Positions 52,392 through 61,175 of a DNA stretch of 64,000 bases are shown here, one piece after another. Within the stretch, counting starts at the first letter, position 1. The number at the start of each line of letters is the position of its first letter. The notes below the pieces were generated by a model. The model worked only from the letters and a program-made list of their open reading frames with translations. It did not search any database and had not been told where the DNA came from. Source of the DNA: an uncultured Prevotellaceae bacterium (GTDB lineage: Bacteria > Bacteroidota > Bacteroidia > Bacteroidales > Muribaculaceae); assembly GCA_900317325.1 (NCBI GenBank), contig ONGE01000001.1, positions 1 through 64,000 of the forward strand, in the 5' to 3' direction. The position numbers and the translations under genes were made by a program.

Positions 52392-52403
52392 AATAGAACA
52401 ACA

Positions 52404-53624
52404 ATGAAAAAAACGATTCTGAATATCATCTTGCTGCTGGCTGTCGGTTGCCTACTGGCGGCCTGTGACAGCGAGGGCGACAAGTTTGACTACCAGAAGG
52501 TGGGACTGCTCATCTCGGGCACTGAACAAGTGCCGGTACAACGATTCACCGTCGATGAACTGCCGGCAGCCTATGCTGTCACCGTCAAGGCCACACGCCG
52601 TTGCCCGAAGGATGTCACTGTGCATCTGGCCATCGACACGTCACTGGTGAGAAGTTACAACGCCACCCATGGCACAGCCTATTATGCCGTTTCACCCTCC
52701 AGCGTCACAATCGATGAGAGCGAGGTGACCATCAAGCAGGGCGAGGCATTGTCAACTGCCGCCCAGGTCAAGGTGCTCAAGACCGACGACTTCATCGAGG
52801 GAGCCACCTATGTCATCCCCGTGACCATACGCCAAGTCGAGGGTGACGGCGGCGAGGTGATTGAGAGCAGCCGCACGATTTTCCTGCAGATTTCCCGCAT
52901 CATCTCGTTCTACTCACTCGAGAACAACCAGAATGCCTCATCGAACTACATCTTCCCCGACGACAAGATGGTGAACCTCACCAACTACACCATCGAGTTC
53001 AAGGTTTATTCCTACAACTTCGGCAACGTGGGCAACATCAAGCGCGTGCTCGCCATCGAGGGCAAGAACGAGGAGGAAGCCAACATGTTCCGCTTCGGCG
53101 AGAATGGCTCGGCAGGTGGCGACATCCTGCAATGGGTGCTGCCTGGCGGCAGATGCTTCTCCTCAACCCACTTCAAGACCAATCGCTGGTATCTGGTGTC
53201 GTGCACCTACGACGGCTCGACGTTCAAGATGTATGTCGATGGCGTGGAGGATGCCCAGACCAGCGGCAGCGGCAAGGCAACGCCATTCCAGCGCTTTGAG
53301 CTGGGCATGTCGTGGGGCAATTACCGCACGAGCCAGTTCTTCCAGGGACGCCTGTGCGAGGTGCGCGTGTGGAACCGCGCCCTCACGGCGAGCGAAATTG
53401 CCATGGGCTTTGCCGGTGTGAACGCCCACAGCGAGGGCCTGATCGCCTACTGGAAGATGAACGAGGGCGAAGGCCACATTTTCCACGACGCAACGGGCCA
53501 CGGCTATGACATGGACTGGACCGACACCTGGCGCGATGACCGCGAGAACGGCGTGCTAGTCGCCCACGATTACAGCCAGTACATTCGTTGGATCAAGGAC
53601 GACAACAACAAGGTAGCCCAGTAA
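52404..53624 (+). CDS. DUF1735 and LamG-domain lipoprotein of the PUL
   Basis: The start is the ATG at 52404 (MKKTILNIILLLAVGCLLAA); the longer frame crosses the repeat. The 406-residue protein is a lipoprotein (LLAACDSEG). Residues about 30-165 form a DUF1735 beta domain (ATRRCPKDVTVHLAIDTSLV, EVTIKQGEALSTAAQVKV). Residues about 180-390 form a concanavalin-like LamG domain (YTIEFKVYSYNFGNVGNIK, TNRWYLVSCTYDGSTFKMYV, GRLCEVRVWNRALTASEIAM). It is likely a surface glycan-binding accessory protein of the SusCD/GH18 locus. Confidence 0.88.
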   Translation: MKKTILNIILLLAVGCLLAACDSEGDKFDYQKVGLLISGTEQVPVQRFTVDELPAAYAVTVKATRRCPKDVTVHLAIDTSLVRSYNATHGTAYYAVSPSSVTIDESEVTIKQGEALSTAAQVKVLKTDDFIEGATYVIPVTIRQVEGDGGEVIESSRTIFLQISRIISFYSLENNQNASSNYIFPDDKMVNLTNYTIEFKVYSYNFGNVGNIKRVLAIEGKNEEEANMFRFGENGSAGGDILQWVLPGGRCFSSTHFKTNRWYLVSCTYDGSTFKMYVDGVEDAQTSGSGKATPFQRFELGMSWGNYRTSQFFQGRLCEVRVWNRALTASEIAMGFAGVNAHSEGLIAYWKMNEGEGHIFHDATGHGYDMDWTDTWRDDRENGVLVAHDYSQYIRWIKDDNNKVAQ

Positions 53625-53732
53625 AACCCACATCCAAGGGTTAAATAAGAGAGTGAGTCATAATTCATCTACTGGAATTATTTTCATAGGTAATCCAAGC
53701 CCAATCATGCGCCAAACAAAAAACCATTTTTG

Positions 53733-53764
53733 TTTGTTTCTGTCCTCGGCTTGTACTACCTTTG
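53733..53764 (+). promoter_or_regulatory. Promoter of manA
   Basis: TTTG (53733-53736), 20 nt, TACCTTTG (53757-53764). This is a full consensus match, 21 bp before the ATG. Confidence 0.75.
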
Positions 53765-53784
53765 TCGGTTGAAACTATCTCAAC

Positions 53785-54747
53785 ATGCAGATTTATAAGT
53801 TCAATCACGTACTCAAGACCGTCCTGTGGGGCGGTGACAAGTTGACGGAGTTCGAGCACCTCCCGTCAACCGATGAACCCATCGGTGAGAGCTGGGAACT
53901 ATCGGCAGTGCCCGGACTCGAGAGCGTAGTCAAGGGTGGAGAAGATGATGGCCTGACACTCACCGAGTTGCTGCAACGACACGGTGCAGCACTTGTGGGC
54001 GAAGAGGTTTATCAGCACTATGGTGACCGTTTCCCGCTGCTCATCAAGTTCATCGACGCCAAGCGCGACCTGTCCATCCAGGTGCATCCTGACGATGCAC
54101 TGGCGCAGAGACGTCATGGCAGTCTGGGCAAGACTGAGATGTGGTATATCATTCAGGCTGATGAGGGCTCCAAGATCCTTACGGGCTTTGAGCGTCCGAT
54201 GTCACCTGAGGAATATGAGCGCCGCATCGCCGACGGCACCATTCTGGACGTCATCAATGTCACCGAGTCCAAACCCGGCGACGTGTTCTTCATCCCGCCC
54301 GGCCAGATTCACGCCATCGGAGCGGGCAACCTGCTGGCCGAAATCCAGCAGTCGTGTGACATCACTTATCGCGTCTATGACTACAACCGCTTGGATGCCA
54401 ACGGCAAGCCGCGCGAGTTGCACACCGAGCAGGCCCGCGAGGCGCTCAACTACAATGTCGTTGACAGCCGTGTGGACTATGCACCTGCACCCATGCCCGG
54501 CATCACCTCGCTGGTGAAATGTACCAAATTTGAAGTTCAGCGCATCGACTTCAACGACGGTTTCACGCTCTCGCTGCCCCAACCGCACTCGTTTGTGGCA
54601 ATGATGTGCCTCGAGGGCGCCACGACACTCCATGTCACTGATATGGAGCCCGTATCGTTGCGCCAGGGCGAGACCGTTCTCGTTCCTGCCGTGGTCAACA
54701 AGGTCGAGATGACAGGCTCCGCCCAACTGCTCACTGCTACCATCTGA
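53785..54747 (+). CDS. manA: Mannose-6-phosphate isomerase, class I
   Basis: A 320-residue zinc enzyme that interconverts mannose 6-phosphate and fructose 6-phosphate. It has VLWGGDKLTEF, GESWELSAVPG, LIKFIDAKRDLSIQVHPDD (zinc-binding Gln and His), GKTEMWYII and FFIPPGQIHAIGAGNLLAEI, and a C-terminal cupin half. It follows the GH18 locus and could feed mannose from N-glycans, although it has its own promoter. It also supplies GDP-mannose synthesis, relevant to the mannosyltransferase at 41.6 kb. Confidence 0.95.
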   Translation: MQIYKFNHVLKTVLWGGDKLTEFEHLPSTDEPIGESWELSAVPGLESVVKGGEDDGLTLTELLQRHGAALVGEEVYQHYGDRFPLLIKFIDAKRDLSIQVHPDDALAQRRHGSLGKTEMWYIIQADEGSKILTGFERPMSPEEYERRIADGTILDVINVTESKPGDVFFIPPGQIHAIGAGNLLAEIQQSCDITYRVYDYNRLDANGKPRELHTEQAREALNYNVVDSRVDYAPAPMPGITSLVKCTKFEVQRIDFNDGFTLSLPQPHSFVAMMCLEGATTLHVTDMEPVSLRQGETVLVPAVVNKVEMTGSAQLLTATI

Positions 54748-54777
54748 AGATCATAACTAAAGACTATAAACATAATC

Positions 54778-55788
54778 ATGACTAAAACTAAATGGATCAT
54801 TGGCGGTATCGCCGCCCTGGTAATCATTCTTGCGGCTTGTGCCGCACCTTATTTCTTCATCGGTGCTCCTGCCGAGGGCATCGTCAAGGTGCGTAAAGGC
54901 AGCACCATCGACATGATCAGCGACAGCGTCCAGGCTAACGTTGATGCCACCTTCGGCAAACGCGTGGCCACGATGATGAAACTGATGGGTGCCAAGGTCG
55001 AGAACCGCGAGGGCGCCTTCCGCATCAAGCCGGGCATGTCGCCCTTCACTGCGGCCCGACGCATCAAGAACGGCGTGCAAGACGGCATCCGTTTCACCTT
55101 CAATAACGTGCGCACCCTCGACGAGTGGACACAGCGTTGGGGCGACACCTTTATGGATGGCCCCGACAATATGCGCAAAGCATTGAAAGACAGCACCATC
55201 TGCGCTAAATACGGCAAGACACCCGAGACAATCGCCTGCTTGCTGATGCCCGACACCTACGAGTTCTACTGGAATATCAGTCCCGAGAAAATGCTCGACC
55301 GCATGTTCGACTACTACAACGAGTTCTGGACCGCCGAGCGCAAGGCCAAGGCCGAGCGCTTGGGCCTCACACCCGACGAGGTGGCTACCGTCGCCTCGAT
55401 TGTCGAGGAAGAGACCGTCAAGGCCGACGAACGCGGCAAGGTGGCTCGCCTGTACCTGAACCGTTACCAACAGGGCATGCGACTCCAGGCCGACCCGACG
55501 GTGAAATTCGCCATCGGCGACTTCTCCATCAAGCGCATCACCGTGCCCATGACACAAATCAACTCACCCTATAACACTTATCGCGTCGACGGCTTGCCTC
55601 CCGGCCCGATTCGTCTGCCCGAGAAATCGACCATCGATGCCGTGCTCGATGCTCCGCAACACGACTACCTGTACATGTGTGCAAGGCCCGATTTCAGCGG
55701 CTATCACGACTTCACGCGCGACTACAAGTCTCACCTGGACAACGCCCACCGCTACCAGGCCGCCCTTAACTCGCGAGGCATCAAGTAA
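54778..55788 (+). CDS. mltG: Endolytic transglycosylase MltG (YceG-like)
   Basis: A 336-residue inner-membrane protein with one N-terminal helix (WIIGGIAALVIILAACAAPY), a LysM-like part and the YceG catalytic domain. The catalytic Glu is in VATVASIVEEETVKADE (about residue 210); LYLNRYQQGMRLQADPTVKF and SPYNTYRVDGLPPGPI are diagnostic. It cleaves nascent glycan strands and sets their length. It lies 30 bp after manA. Confidence 0.94.
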   Translation: MTKTKWIIGGIAALVIILAACAAPYFFIGAPAEGIVKVRKGSTIDMISDSVQANVDATFGKRVATMMKLMGAKVENREGAFRIKPGMSPFTAARRIKNGVQDGIRFTFNNVRTLDEWTQRWGDTFMDGPDNMRKALKDSTICAKYGKTPETIACLLMPDTYEFYWNISPEKMLDRMFDYYNEFWTAERKAKAERLGLTPDEVATVASIVEEETVKADERGKVARLYLNRYQQGMRLQADPTVKFAIGDFSIKRITVPMTQINSPYNTYRVDGLPPGPIRLPEKSTIDAVLDAPQHDYLYMCARPDFSGYHDFTRDYKSHLDNAHRYQAALNSRGIK

Positions 55789-55810
55789 TTGTTAACCCAC
55801 ACAATATCGT

Positions 55811-55830
55811 GCTGTGACACCTGTCACAGC
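55811..55830. promoter_or_regulatory. Perfect palindrome of TGTGA-N6-TCACA type
   Basis: GCTGTGACACCTGTCACAGC has 9-bp perfect arms around CC. It fits the binding consensus of CRP/FNR-type regulators exactly. It lies between mltG (ends 55788) and the DUF2007 gene (starts 55850), without a T-run. It may be an operator or simply an mRNA hairpin. Confidence 0.4.
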
Positions 55831-55849
55831 CTCAAAACAATACAAGCGT

Positions 55850-56098
55850 ATGGAAAAAGAAGAAAAAATCGTCGTGCTGGAGAAATATGCCAGCGCCATC
55901 GACGCCAACATCGTCAAGGGGGCCCTCGAGGCTAGCGGCATCCCCGCAGGAGTGATTGTTGACAGCACCGCTAATGCCATCTGGATGGCTCCTGCCAGAG
56001 TCGTTGTCTTTGAGCGCGATCTGGAACTGGCCAAGCAGGTCATCAGCGAGAATGGCGAGGAAAACATCGACACCCCCGAGGACACAAGCGAGGAGTGA
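55850..56098 (+). CDS. DUF2007 domain protein
   Basis: The start is the ATG at 55850 (MEKEEKIVVLEKYASAIDAN), after the palindrome. The 82-residue protein has the DUF2007 shape: ANIVKGALEASGIPAGV, then the strand PARVVVFERDLELAKQVI. It ends in an acidic tail. These small ferredoxin-fold proteins have been called putative signal-transducing proteins; the function is not established. Confidence 0.85.
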   Translation: MEKEEKIVVLEKYASAIDANIVKGALEASGIPAGVIVDSTANAIWMAPARVVVFERDLELAKQVISENGEENIDTPEDTSEE

Positions 56099-56158
56099 AT
56101 ATACTAAAAAGGGGATTTCTTCGTTATACTATTATCAGCAACATATATAGATAACGAT

Positions 56159-57190
56159 ATGACAACCTATCTGCGTCACTTGATATTACTGGCCGTATGG
56201 GCTGTGGCACTGTTTGCCGTGGCCGATAACGGCTCTGGCACCACGGCCTATAATTTCCTGAGTGTCCCCTCGTCGAGCCACGTCTATGGTTTGGGTGGTC
56301 ACAACCTCACCATCATTGACGACGACATCAACCTGGTTGAACAGAACCCGGCACTGCTGGGACCTGAATATGACCACCAGGTGGGACTGAACTACATGCG
56401 CTACATCGGCGAGACCAACTTCGCCGGCCTGCGCTACGGTCAGGGCGTCAGCGAGCATGGTGCAGTGGCAGTGGGCATCCAGTACTTTGGCTACGGCAAT
56501 ATTCAGGGCGCCGACGTGAACGGAGCCCTCACGGGCAAGTTCAGCGCCAGCGATATGGCGTTCAGCGTCACCTACAGCCACGACATCAGCGAGAAATTCC
56601 GCGGCGGTATCACCGTCAAGTACCTCTACTCCAAGTATGAGGACTACACCGCCGGTGCCGTAGCTGCCGACCTGGGTCTCAACTTCTATGACCCCGACCA
56701 TGAGTTCTCAGCATCACTGGTGGCCAAGAACCTGGGAGGTCAGGTGAAGAAATTCAACGACTTCAAGGACAATCTGCCGTGGGATATCCAAGTGGGTTTC
56801 AGCAAGATGTTGGGCATGGCCCCCATCCGCCTGCATGTCACGGCCTATGAACTGGCCCGCTGGAGCTCTCCCTACTACAAGATCCAGGATGTCAACAACC
56901 CCAACAGCGACCTGATCAAGAAAGAATCGTTCGGCAGCAACCTGTTGCGCCACCTCGTGTTCGGTGTCGATATCCTGCCCTCGAACAACATTTACCTGGG
57001 ACTCGGTTATAACTACCGCACGCGTTCCGACATGGCCACCTACAAGCGCGACTTCATGTCGGGCCTCTCGGTGGCAGGCGGCTTGAAAGTGAAGGCATTC
57101 GGCATCGGAGCCGCTTATGCCCGCCCCCACACCGGCGCATCCACTTTCATGTTCAACCTCACCACCAGCATCGGCGAACTCGTGAAATAA
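56159..57190 (+). CDS. porQ: Type IX secretion system protein PorQ
   Basis: A 343-residue outer-membrane beta-barrel protein with a signal peptide (LILLAVWAVALFAVADNGSG). The family start is YNFLSVPSSSHVYGLGGHNL, followed by DINLVEQNPALLGPEYDHQV. The end is AYARPHTGASTFMFNLTTSI. PorQ takes part in late type IX secretion steps together with PorU, PorV and PorZ. Its presence supports reading the C-terminal tails of the 34825 and 45302 products as T9SS sorting signals. Confidence 0.85.
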   Translation: MTTYLRHLILLAVWAVALFAVADNGSGTTAYNFLSVPSSSHVYGLGGHNLTIIDDDINLVEQNPALLGPEYDHQVGLNYMRYIGETNFAGLRYGQGVSEHGAVAVGIQYFGYGNIQGADVNGALTGKFSASDMAFSVTYSHDISEKFRGGITVKYLYSKYEDYTAGAVAADLGLNFYDPDHEFSASLVAKNLGGQVKKFNDFKDNLPWDIQVGFSKMLGMAPIRLHVTAYELARWSSPYYKIQDVNNPNSDLIKKESFGSNLLRHLVFGVDILPSNNIYLGLGYNYRTRSDMATYKRDFMSGLSVAGGLKVKAFGIGAAYARPHTGASTFMFNLTTSIGELVK

Positions 57191-57225
57191 CCCGCGATTC
57201 AACCCATCATTTACACGACACAACA

Positions 57226-57261
57226 CAACCCCGCGGCATGCAGTGAACATGCGCGGGGTTG
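57226..57261 (+). terminator. Hairpin after porQ
   Basis: CAACCCCGCG (57226-57235) and CGCGGGGTTG (57252-57261), with an inner CATG/CATG stem. The following sequence is only weakly T-rich. Confidence 0.6.
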
Positions 57262-57322
57262 ATTCATCTTGCCGTCAAACAAAAAAACGCATCCAATTAA
57301 CGCATTGCAATGAAAAAAACAG

Positions 57323-57330
57323 TAACTTTG
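57323..57330 (+). promoter_or_regulatory. -7 element of the DUF1599 gene
   Basis: TAACTTTG, 33 bp before the ATG at 57363. The -33 element is not clear. Confidence 0.5.
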
Positions 57331-57362
57331 TAGTTTCAAATATGTTTTTCTCAATTTAGACT

Positions 57363-57911
57363 ATGCACAACACCAGCAAACAATATGACGAGGTGATTGC
57401 CGTGTGCCGTGAGCTGTTCATCAACAAGATGAAGGATTACGGTCCCTCGTGGCGCATCCTGCGACCGCGCTCGGTGACCGACCAGATTTTCATCAAGGCC
57501 AAGCGCATCCGCACCCTGGAGCTCAACGGCGAGACCAAGGTGGGTGAAGGCATCTGGCCCGAATTCATCGGTATCATCAACTATGGCATCATCGGGTTGA
57601 TTCAACTGCAGTTGGGTTATACTGACACGGTGGACATCACCCGAGATAAAGCCCTGGAACTCTACAACAAGCATATCAAGGCCACCAAGGACCTCATGAT
57701 TGCCAAGAACACCGACTATGGCGAGGCATGGCGCGACATGCGCATCTCGAGTTATACCGACCTGATCCTGACCAAGATTCAGCGCACCAAGGAGATTGAG
57801 AATCACAATGGTGCCACCCTCGTGAGCGAGGGCATCGACGCCAACTACCAGGACATGATCAACTACAGCGTGTTCGCTCTGATCAAGCACAACGAGGGAA
57901 TCGACGAATAA
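57363..57911 (+). CDS. DUF1599 (nucleotide-modification-associated) protein with internal duplication
   Basis: A 182-residue protein made of two similar halves: YDEVIAVCRELFINKMKDYG with SVTDQIFIKAKRIRTLE in the first, and YNKHIKATKDLMIAKNTDYG with SYTDLILTKIQRTKEIE in the second. Each half matches the DUF1599 core. The family occurs widely in Bacteroidetes, normally beside the DoxX-like gene seen next. A role in nucleotide modification has been suggested for the family but is not demonstrated. Confidence 0.85.
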   Translation: MHNTSKQYDEVIAVCRELFINKMKDYGPSWRILRPRSVTDQIFIKAKRIRTLELNGETKVGEGIWPEFIGIINYGIIGLIQLQLGYTDTVDITRDKALELYNKHIKATKDLMIAKNTDYGEAWRDMRISSYTDLILTKIQRTKEIENHNGATLVSEGIDANYQDMINYSVFALIKHNEGIDE

Positions 57912-57959
57912 CCGCCGACTCGCTGGTGCTGACTAAAAACTAAGGATTAAAAAACTGAA

Positions 57960-59291
57960 ATGACCATCAAGGCTATCATCAATGCCGTCAAGGGCGAGAC
58001 GTGGTGTCGCCTGTTGACCACCCTCATGAGGCTCGTCGTGGGAGGCTTGTTTGTCTTCTCGGGATTCACCAAGGCGGTGGACCCCTGGGGCACTTGCTAC
58101 AAAATCACCGACTACCTCAACGCTATGGGTATGGAGCAATGGGGCAACACGGCCTTGTTCCTCGCAGTGGCTCTCGCGGCCCTCGAGTTCATGGTCGGCA
58201 TCGCCATCGTGGTGGGCGCCTACAGGAGGAGTTCCGTGGTCATCGCCCTACTGATGATGGCAGTGATGACGCCAGTCACCCTGTGGCTTGCCATTAGCGA
58301 CGCCGTCCCCGATTGCGGCTGCTTCGGCGATGCGCTGCACCTGAGCAACTGGGCAACATTCTTCAAGAACGTGTTGCTCATCCTGGGGCTCATCTACCTG
58401 CTGATGTTCAACAAGAGCCTCAGGGGCGTCTACGGACCGGCGGTGCACTGGATGGTGATGGCGGTATCATTCGCCATGGTGATGGCGGTAGCCTACTACG
58501 GCTACTTTGTCCAGCCCCTCATCGACTACAGGCCCTATCCCGTGGGCACGCGGCTGGCAAGCATGGATGCTGCCGGCAGCGAGGACGAGAACAGCGAGGA
58601 TGACTTCATCTTCATCTACAGCCGCGACGGCGTTGAACAGGAGTTCACCATCGACAGCCTGCCCGACGAGGAAGACGGATGGGAATACGTCACACGCTAT
58701 CATGCACGGCGTCCGCAAGGCAAGATCATCATCCAGAACGGCGCTTCGCCCAGCAGCATCGCCATCATGGACGATGAGGGCAACGATGTCACCATCGACG
58801 TGCTGACGCGTAACCGCCACATGGTGCTGTTGCTGTTCCCTGACCTGCTGCAAGTGGGTGTAGTCCATTCATTCGCCCTCAATGAGATGAACGACGCGGC
58901 CCTGGTCGCCGATGCCGACGTGGTCGCCCTCACACCCGCATCAGCCCAGGAAATCGAGCAGTGGAAGGACATCTCGATGGCCTCCTACCCTATCTACAAC
59001 ATGGATGACAGCGAACTCAAGATGATTGCACGCGGCAATCCTGCCGTGGTCTATCTCGAGGACGGTACCATCAAGTGGAAACGAACCCTCGCCTCGCTCG
59101 AGAATGTCGAGCAGCCCGTAGAGCTGAACCGGTTGAGCGACGATTATGACGCCGACGGCATCATGACACGCCTGATGGCCGCTTTCCTGCTCGCCCTGCT
59201 GGCCATACTGATTATCAACCGCTCTCACCTGGTGCTGAGGCATCTTTTCACAAGAAAAAAATCAACGACTAAAGACCAAACTACGATATGA
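57960..59291 (+). CDS. DoxX/MauE-like membrane protein with a large periplasmic part
   Basis: A 443-residue protein. Residues about 20-150 hold four helices of the DoxX/MauE type (LMRLVVGGLFVFSGFTKAVD, the Cys in WGTCYKITDYL, and PDCGCFGDALHLSN with paired Cys), a family linked to thiol redox. A fifth helix (VHWMVMAVSFAMVMAVAYYG) and a roughly 230-residue soluble domain with an SPSSIAIMDDEGNDVTIDVL-like segment follow. A C-terminal helix (LMAAFLLALLAILIINRSH) ends it. Its stop overlaps the next start (ATGA). In many Bacteroidales a DoxX gene after DUF1599 precedes tpiA, but here a kinase-AAA gene follows. Confidence 0.8.
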   Translation: MTIKAIINAVKGETWCRLLTTLMRLVVGGLFVFSGFTKAVDPWGTCYKITDYLNAMGMEQWGNTALFLAVALAALEFMVGIAIVVGAYRRSSVVIALLMMAVMTPVTLWLAISDAVPDCGCFGDALHLSNWATFFKNVLLILGLIYLLMFNKSLRGVYGPAVHWMVMAVSFAMVMAVAYYGYFVQPLIDYRPYPVGTRLASMDAAGSEDENSEDDFIFIYSRDGVEQEFTIDSLPDEEDGWEYVTRYHARRPQGKIIIQNGASPSSIAIMDDEGNDVTIDVLTRNRHMVLLLFPDLLQVGVVHSFALNEMNDAALVADADVVALTPASAQEIEQWKDISMASYPIYNMDDSELKMIARGNPAVVYLEDGTIKWKRTLASLENVEQPVELNRLSDDYDADGIMTRLMAAFLLALLAILIINRSHLVLRHLFTRKKSTTKDQTTI

Positions 59292-61135
59292 TACTCAAGC
59301 AAGGACAAATTATCGACAACAAGTGGAATGTGGTTTACCCGATCAAGGAGAACCCTTACGCCGAGAGTTACCGCGTCGAGGACGAGAGCGGCAACCCCTA
59401 CTTCATGAAGATTTACCGCCTCAAGAACACCCCCGAGAAACTGATCGAGCAAGGCGACGTCAAGGAAATCATGTGGTCGCTGGCCATCAAGCACAAGAAC
59501 ATCATCAGCCTTGTAGATAACGGCGGCTACAGCAACGAGGAGGGTGAATGCCGCTATATGGTCGCCAACTACTTCAGCGGCGAGCTCCTGAGCGAGATGT
59601 TGCAGCGTGAGGGCAAAATCGACCCGAGTGTCGCCACCAAGATATTCATCGAGATGCTCGAGGGCCTGCAGTACATGCACAACATGCCGGGTGGATGCCT
59701 GCACAACGACATCACCCCGACCAATGTCATGCTCAGCAGCAAGACCGGAGGCACAGCCGAACTCATCGACCTGGGACACGTCTCGCAGGGCTTCATGGGT
59801 ACACCGCCGTTCGACACTGCCGACCTGGATCCGCGCTATGCCAGCGGACAGTCGTTCATCGGCAAATATGATGAGCGCAACGATATCTTCGCCGCTACCG
59901 GCGTGTTCTACACGATGCTCACGGGCCGAGTGCCCTGGGACGTGGAATTCAAGCCCGAAATGACGCGCAAAGAGAAGATCAAAATCGTCCAGAAGGCCCG
60001 CAGCGAGCAGGGCGAAATCAATGTCGATGACATTGAGGACGAGAAACTCAAGAATATCATCATGAAGGGGCTGTCGCTGGGTTACAACGACCGCTACAGC
60101 AGCGTCGAGAAACTGCTGGCCGACCTCATCGAGGGAGACGAAAGCGACCTGGCTAAGGAAATCCGCAGCAAGTTGAAGGCCTTGCAGGACGAGGAAGAAG
60201 ATCCGTTTGAAGACGGTCCGTTCTCCCGCCCCGATGACTCTGCACCCGGCAGTTTCCGCTCTCAGGCTGCCAGCGAGACCAGCGCCGATGTCGAGGTCAA
60301 GCGCGGCGGCGGCAACGGATTTGCCGACATCGCCGGCATGGATGACTTGAAGGATATGCTGCGCAAGCGCGTCATCCTCATCCTCAAGGACAAGGAACTG
60401 GCCGAGAAGTACAAACTCACACCGCCCAACGGCATGCTGCTCTACGGCCCTCCCGGTTGCGGCAAGAGTTTCTTTGCCGAAAAGTTTGCCGAGGAGACGG
60501 GCTTCAACTTCATCCTTGTCAAGGCCAGCGACTTGGGCTCCATCTACATCCACGGTTCGCAAGGCAAGATTGCCGACCTATTCAAGAAAGCCGAGGAGAA
60601 TGCGCCTTCGGTGCTGTGCTTCGACGAGTTCGACGCCTTCGTTCCCAGCCGTTCGGGCGACCTGGGCAGCAACCAGGCCGGTGAGGTCAACGAATTCCTT
60701 ACCCAACTCAACAACTGCTCCAAGCGAGGCATCTTTGTCATCGCCACCAGCAACCGCCCCGACAAGGTGGATCCCGCAGTGTTGCGCACGGGACGCATCG
60801 ACAAGCAGGTCTATGTGCCCATGCCCGACGAGACAGCCCGCAAACTCATGTTCGAGCTCTACCTCAAGGACCGCCCCTGTGAGGAAATCGACAGTGATGA
60901 GCTGGCCAAGAAGGCCGATGGCTATGTCGCCAGCGACATTTCCTACGTCGTGAACGAGGCTGCCACCATCGCCGCTTTCAACCACGAGAACATCACCCAG
61001 GAGCTGCTTATCAAGACCATCGAGGGCATCAAGCCGTCGATCAACAAGGAGCTGCTCAAGGAATATGAGGAGATGCGCGACAAGATGGAAGGCATCAGCC
61101 GCAGCAACAGCCTCCCCCACATCGGATACAGATGA
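59288..61135 (+). CDS. Hanks-type protein kinase fused to an AAA+ ATPase
   Basis: A 615-residue cytoplasmic fusion. Residues about 1-285 form a protein-kinase domain with Lys41 in FMKIYRL, catalytic Asp141 in LHNDITPTNVM (HND in place of HRD) and Asp161 in IDLGHV (DLG). A regular glycine-rich loop is absent. A charged linker follows (DEEEDPFEDGPFS). Residues about 335-575 form an AAA+ module close to classic AAA proteins (Vps4/FtsH/proteasomal type): GFADIAGMDDLKDML, Walker A GPPGCGKS with Lys393, Walker B VLCFDEFDAF, sensor IATSNRPDKVDPAVLRTGR. No HExxH peptidase is present. The gene is coupled by ATGA to the DoxX-like gene; a YbjN-like gene follows 40 bp later. Function unknown; a phosphorylation-controlled remodelling ATPase is a guess. 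Confidence 0.85.
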   Translation: MILKQGQIIDNKWNVVYPIKENPYAESYRVEDESGNPYFMKIYRLKNTPEKLIEQGDVKEIMWSLAIKHKNIISLVDNGGYSNEEGECRYMVANYFSGELLSEMLQREGKIDPSVATKIFIEMLEGLQYMHNMPGGCLHNDITPTNVMLSSKTGGTAELIDLGHVSQGFMGTPPFDTADLDPRYASGQSFIGKYDERNDIFAATGVFYTMLTGRVPWDVEFKPEMTRKEKIKIVQKARSEQGEINVDDIEDEKLKNIIMKGLSLGYNDRYSSVEKLLADLIEGDESDLAKEIRSKLKALQDEEEDPFEDGPFSRPDDSAPGSFRSQAASETSADVEVKRGGGNGFADIAGMDDLKDMLRKRVILILKDKELAEKYKLTPPNGMLLYGPPGCGKSFFAEKFAEETGFNFILVKASDLGSIYIHGSQGKIADLFKKAEENAPSVLCFDEFDAFVPSRSGDLGSNQAGEVNEFLTQLNNCSKRGIFVIATSNRPDKVDPAVLRTGRIDKQVYVPMPDETARKLMFELYLKDRPCEEIDSDELAKKADGYVASDISYVVNEAATIAAFNHENITQELLIKTIEGIKPSINKELLKEYEEMRDKMEGISRSNSLPHIGYR

Positions 61136-61175
61136 GACATTAGACTCAAGATTATTCATTAAACTTCACATAGAT

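Noticed and set aside
59288-61135. AAA+ part considered as an FtsH protease
   Set aside because: The AAA module is followed only by a short helical end; there is no HExxH zinc site and no N-terminal membrane helix.
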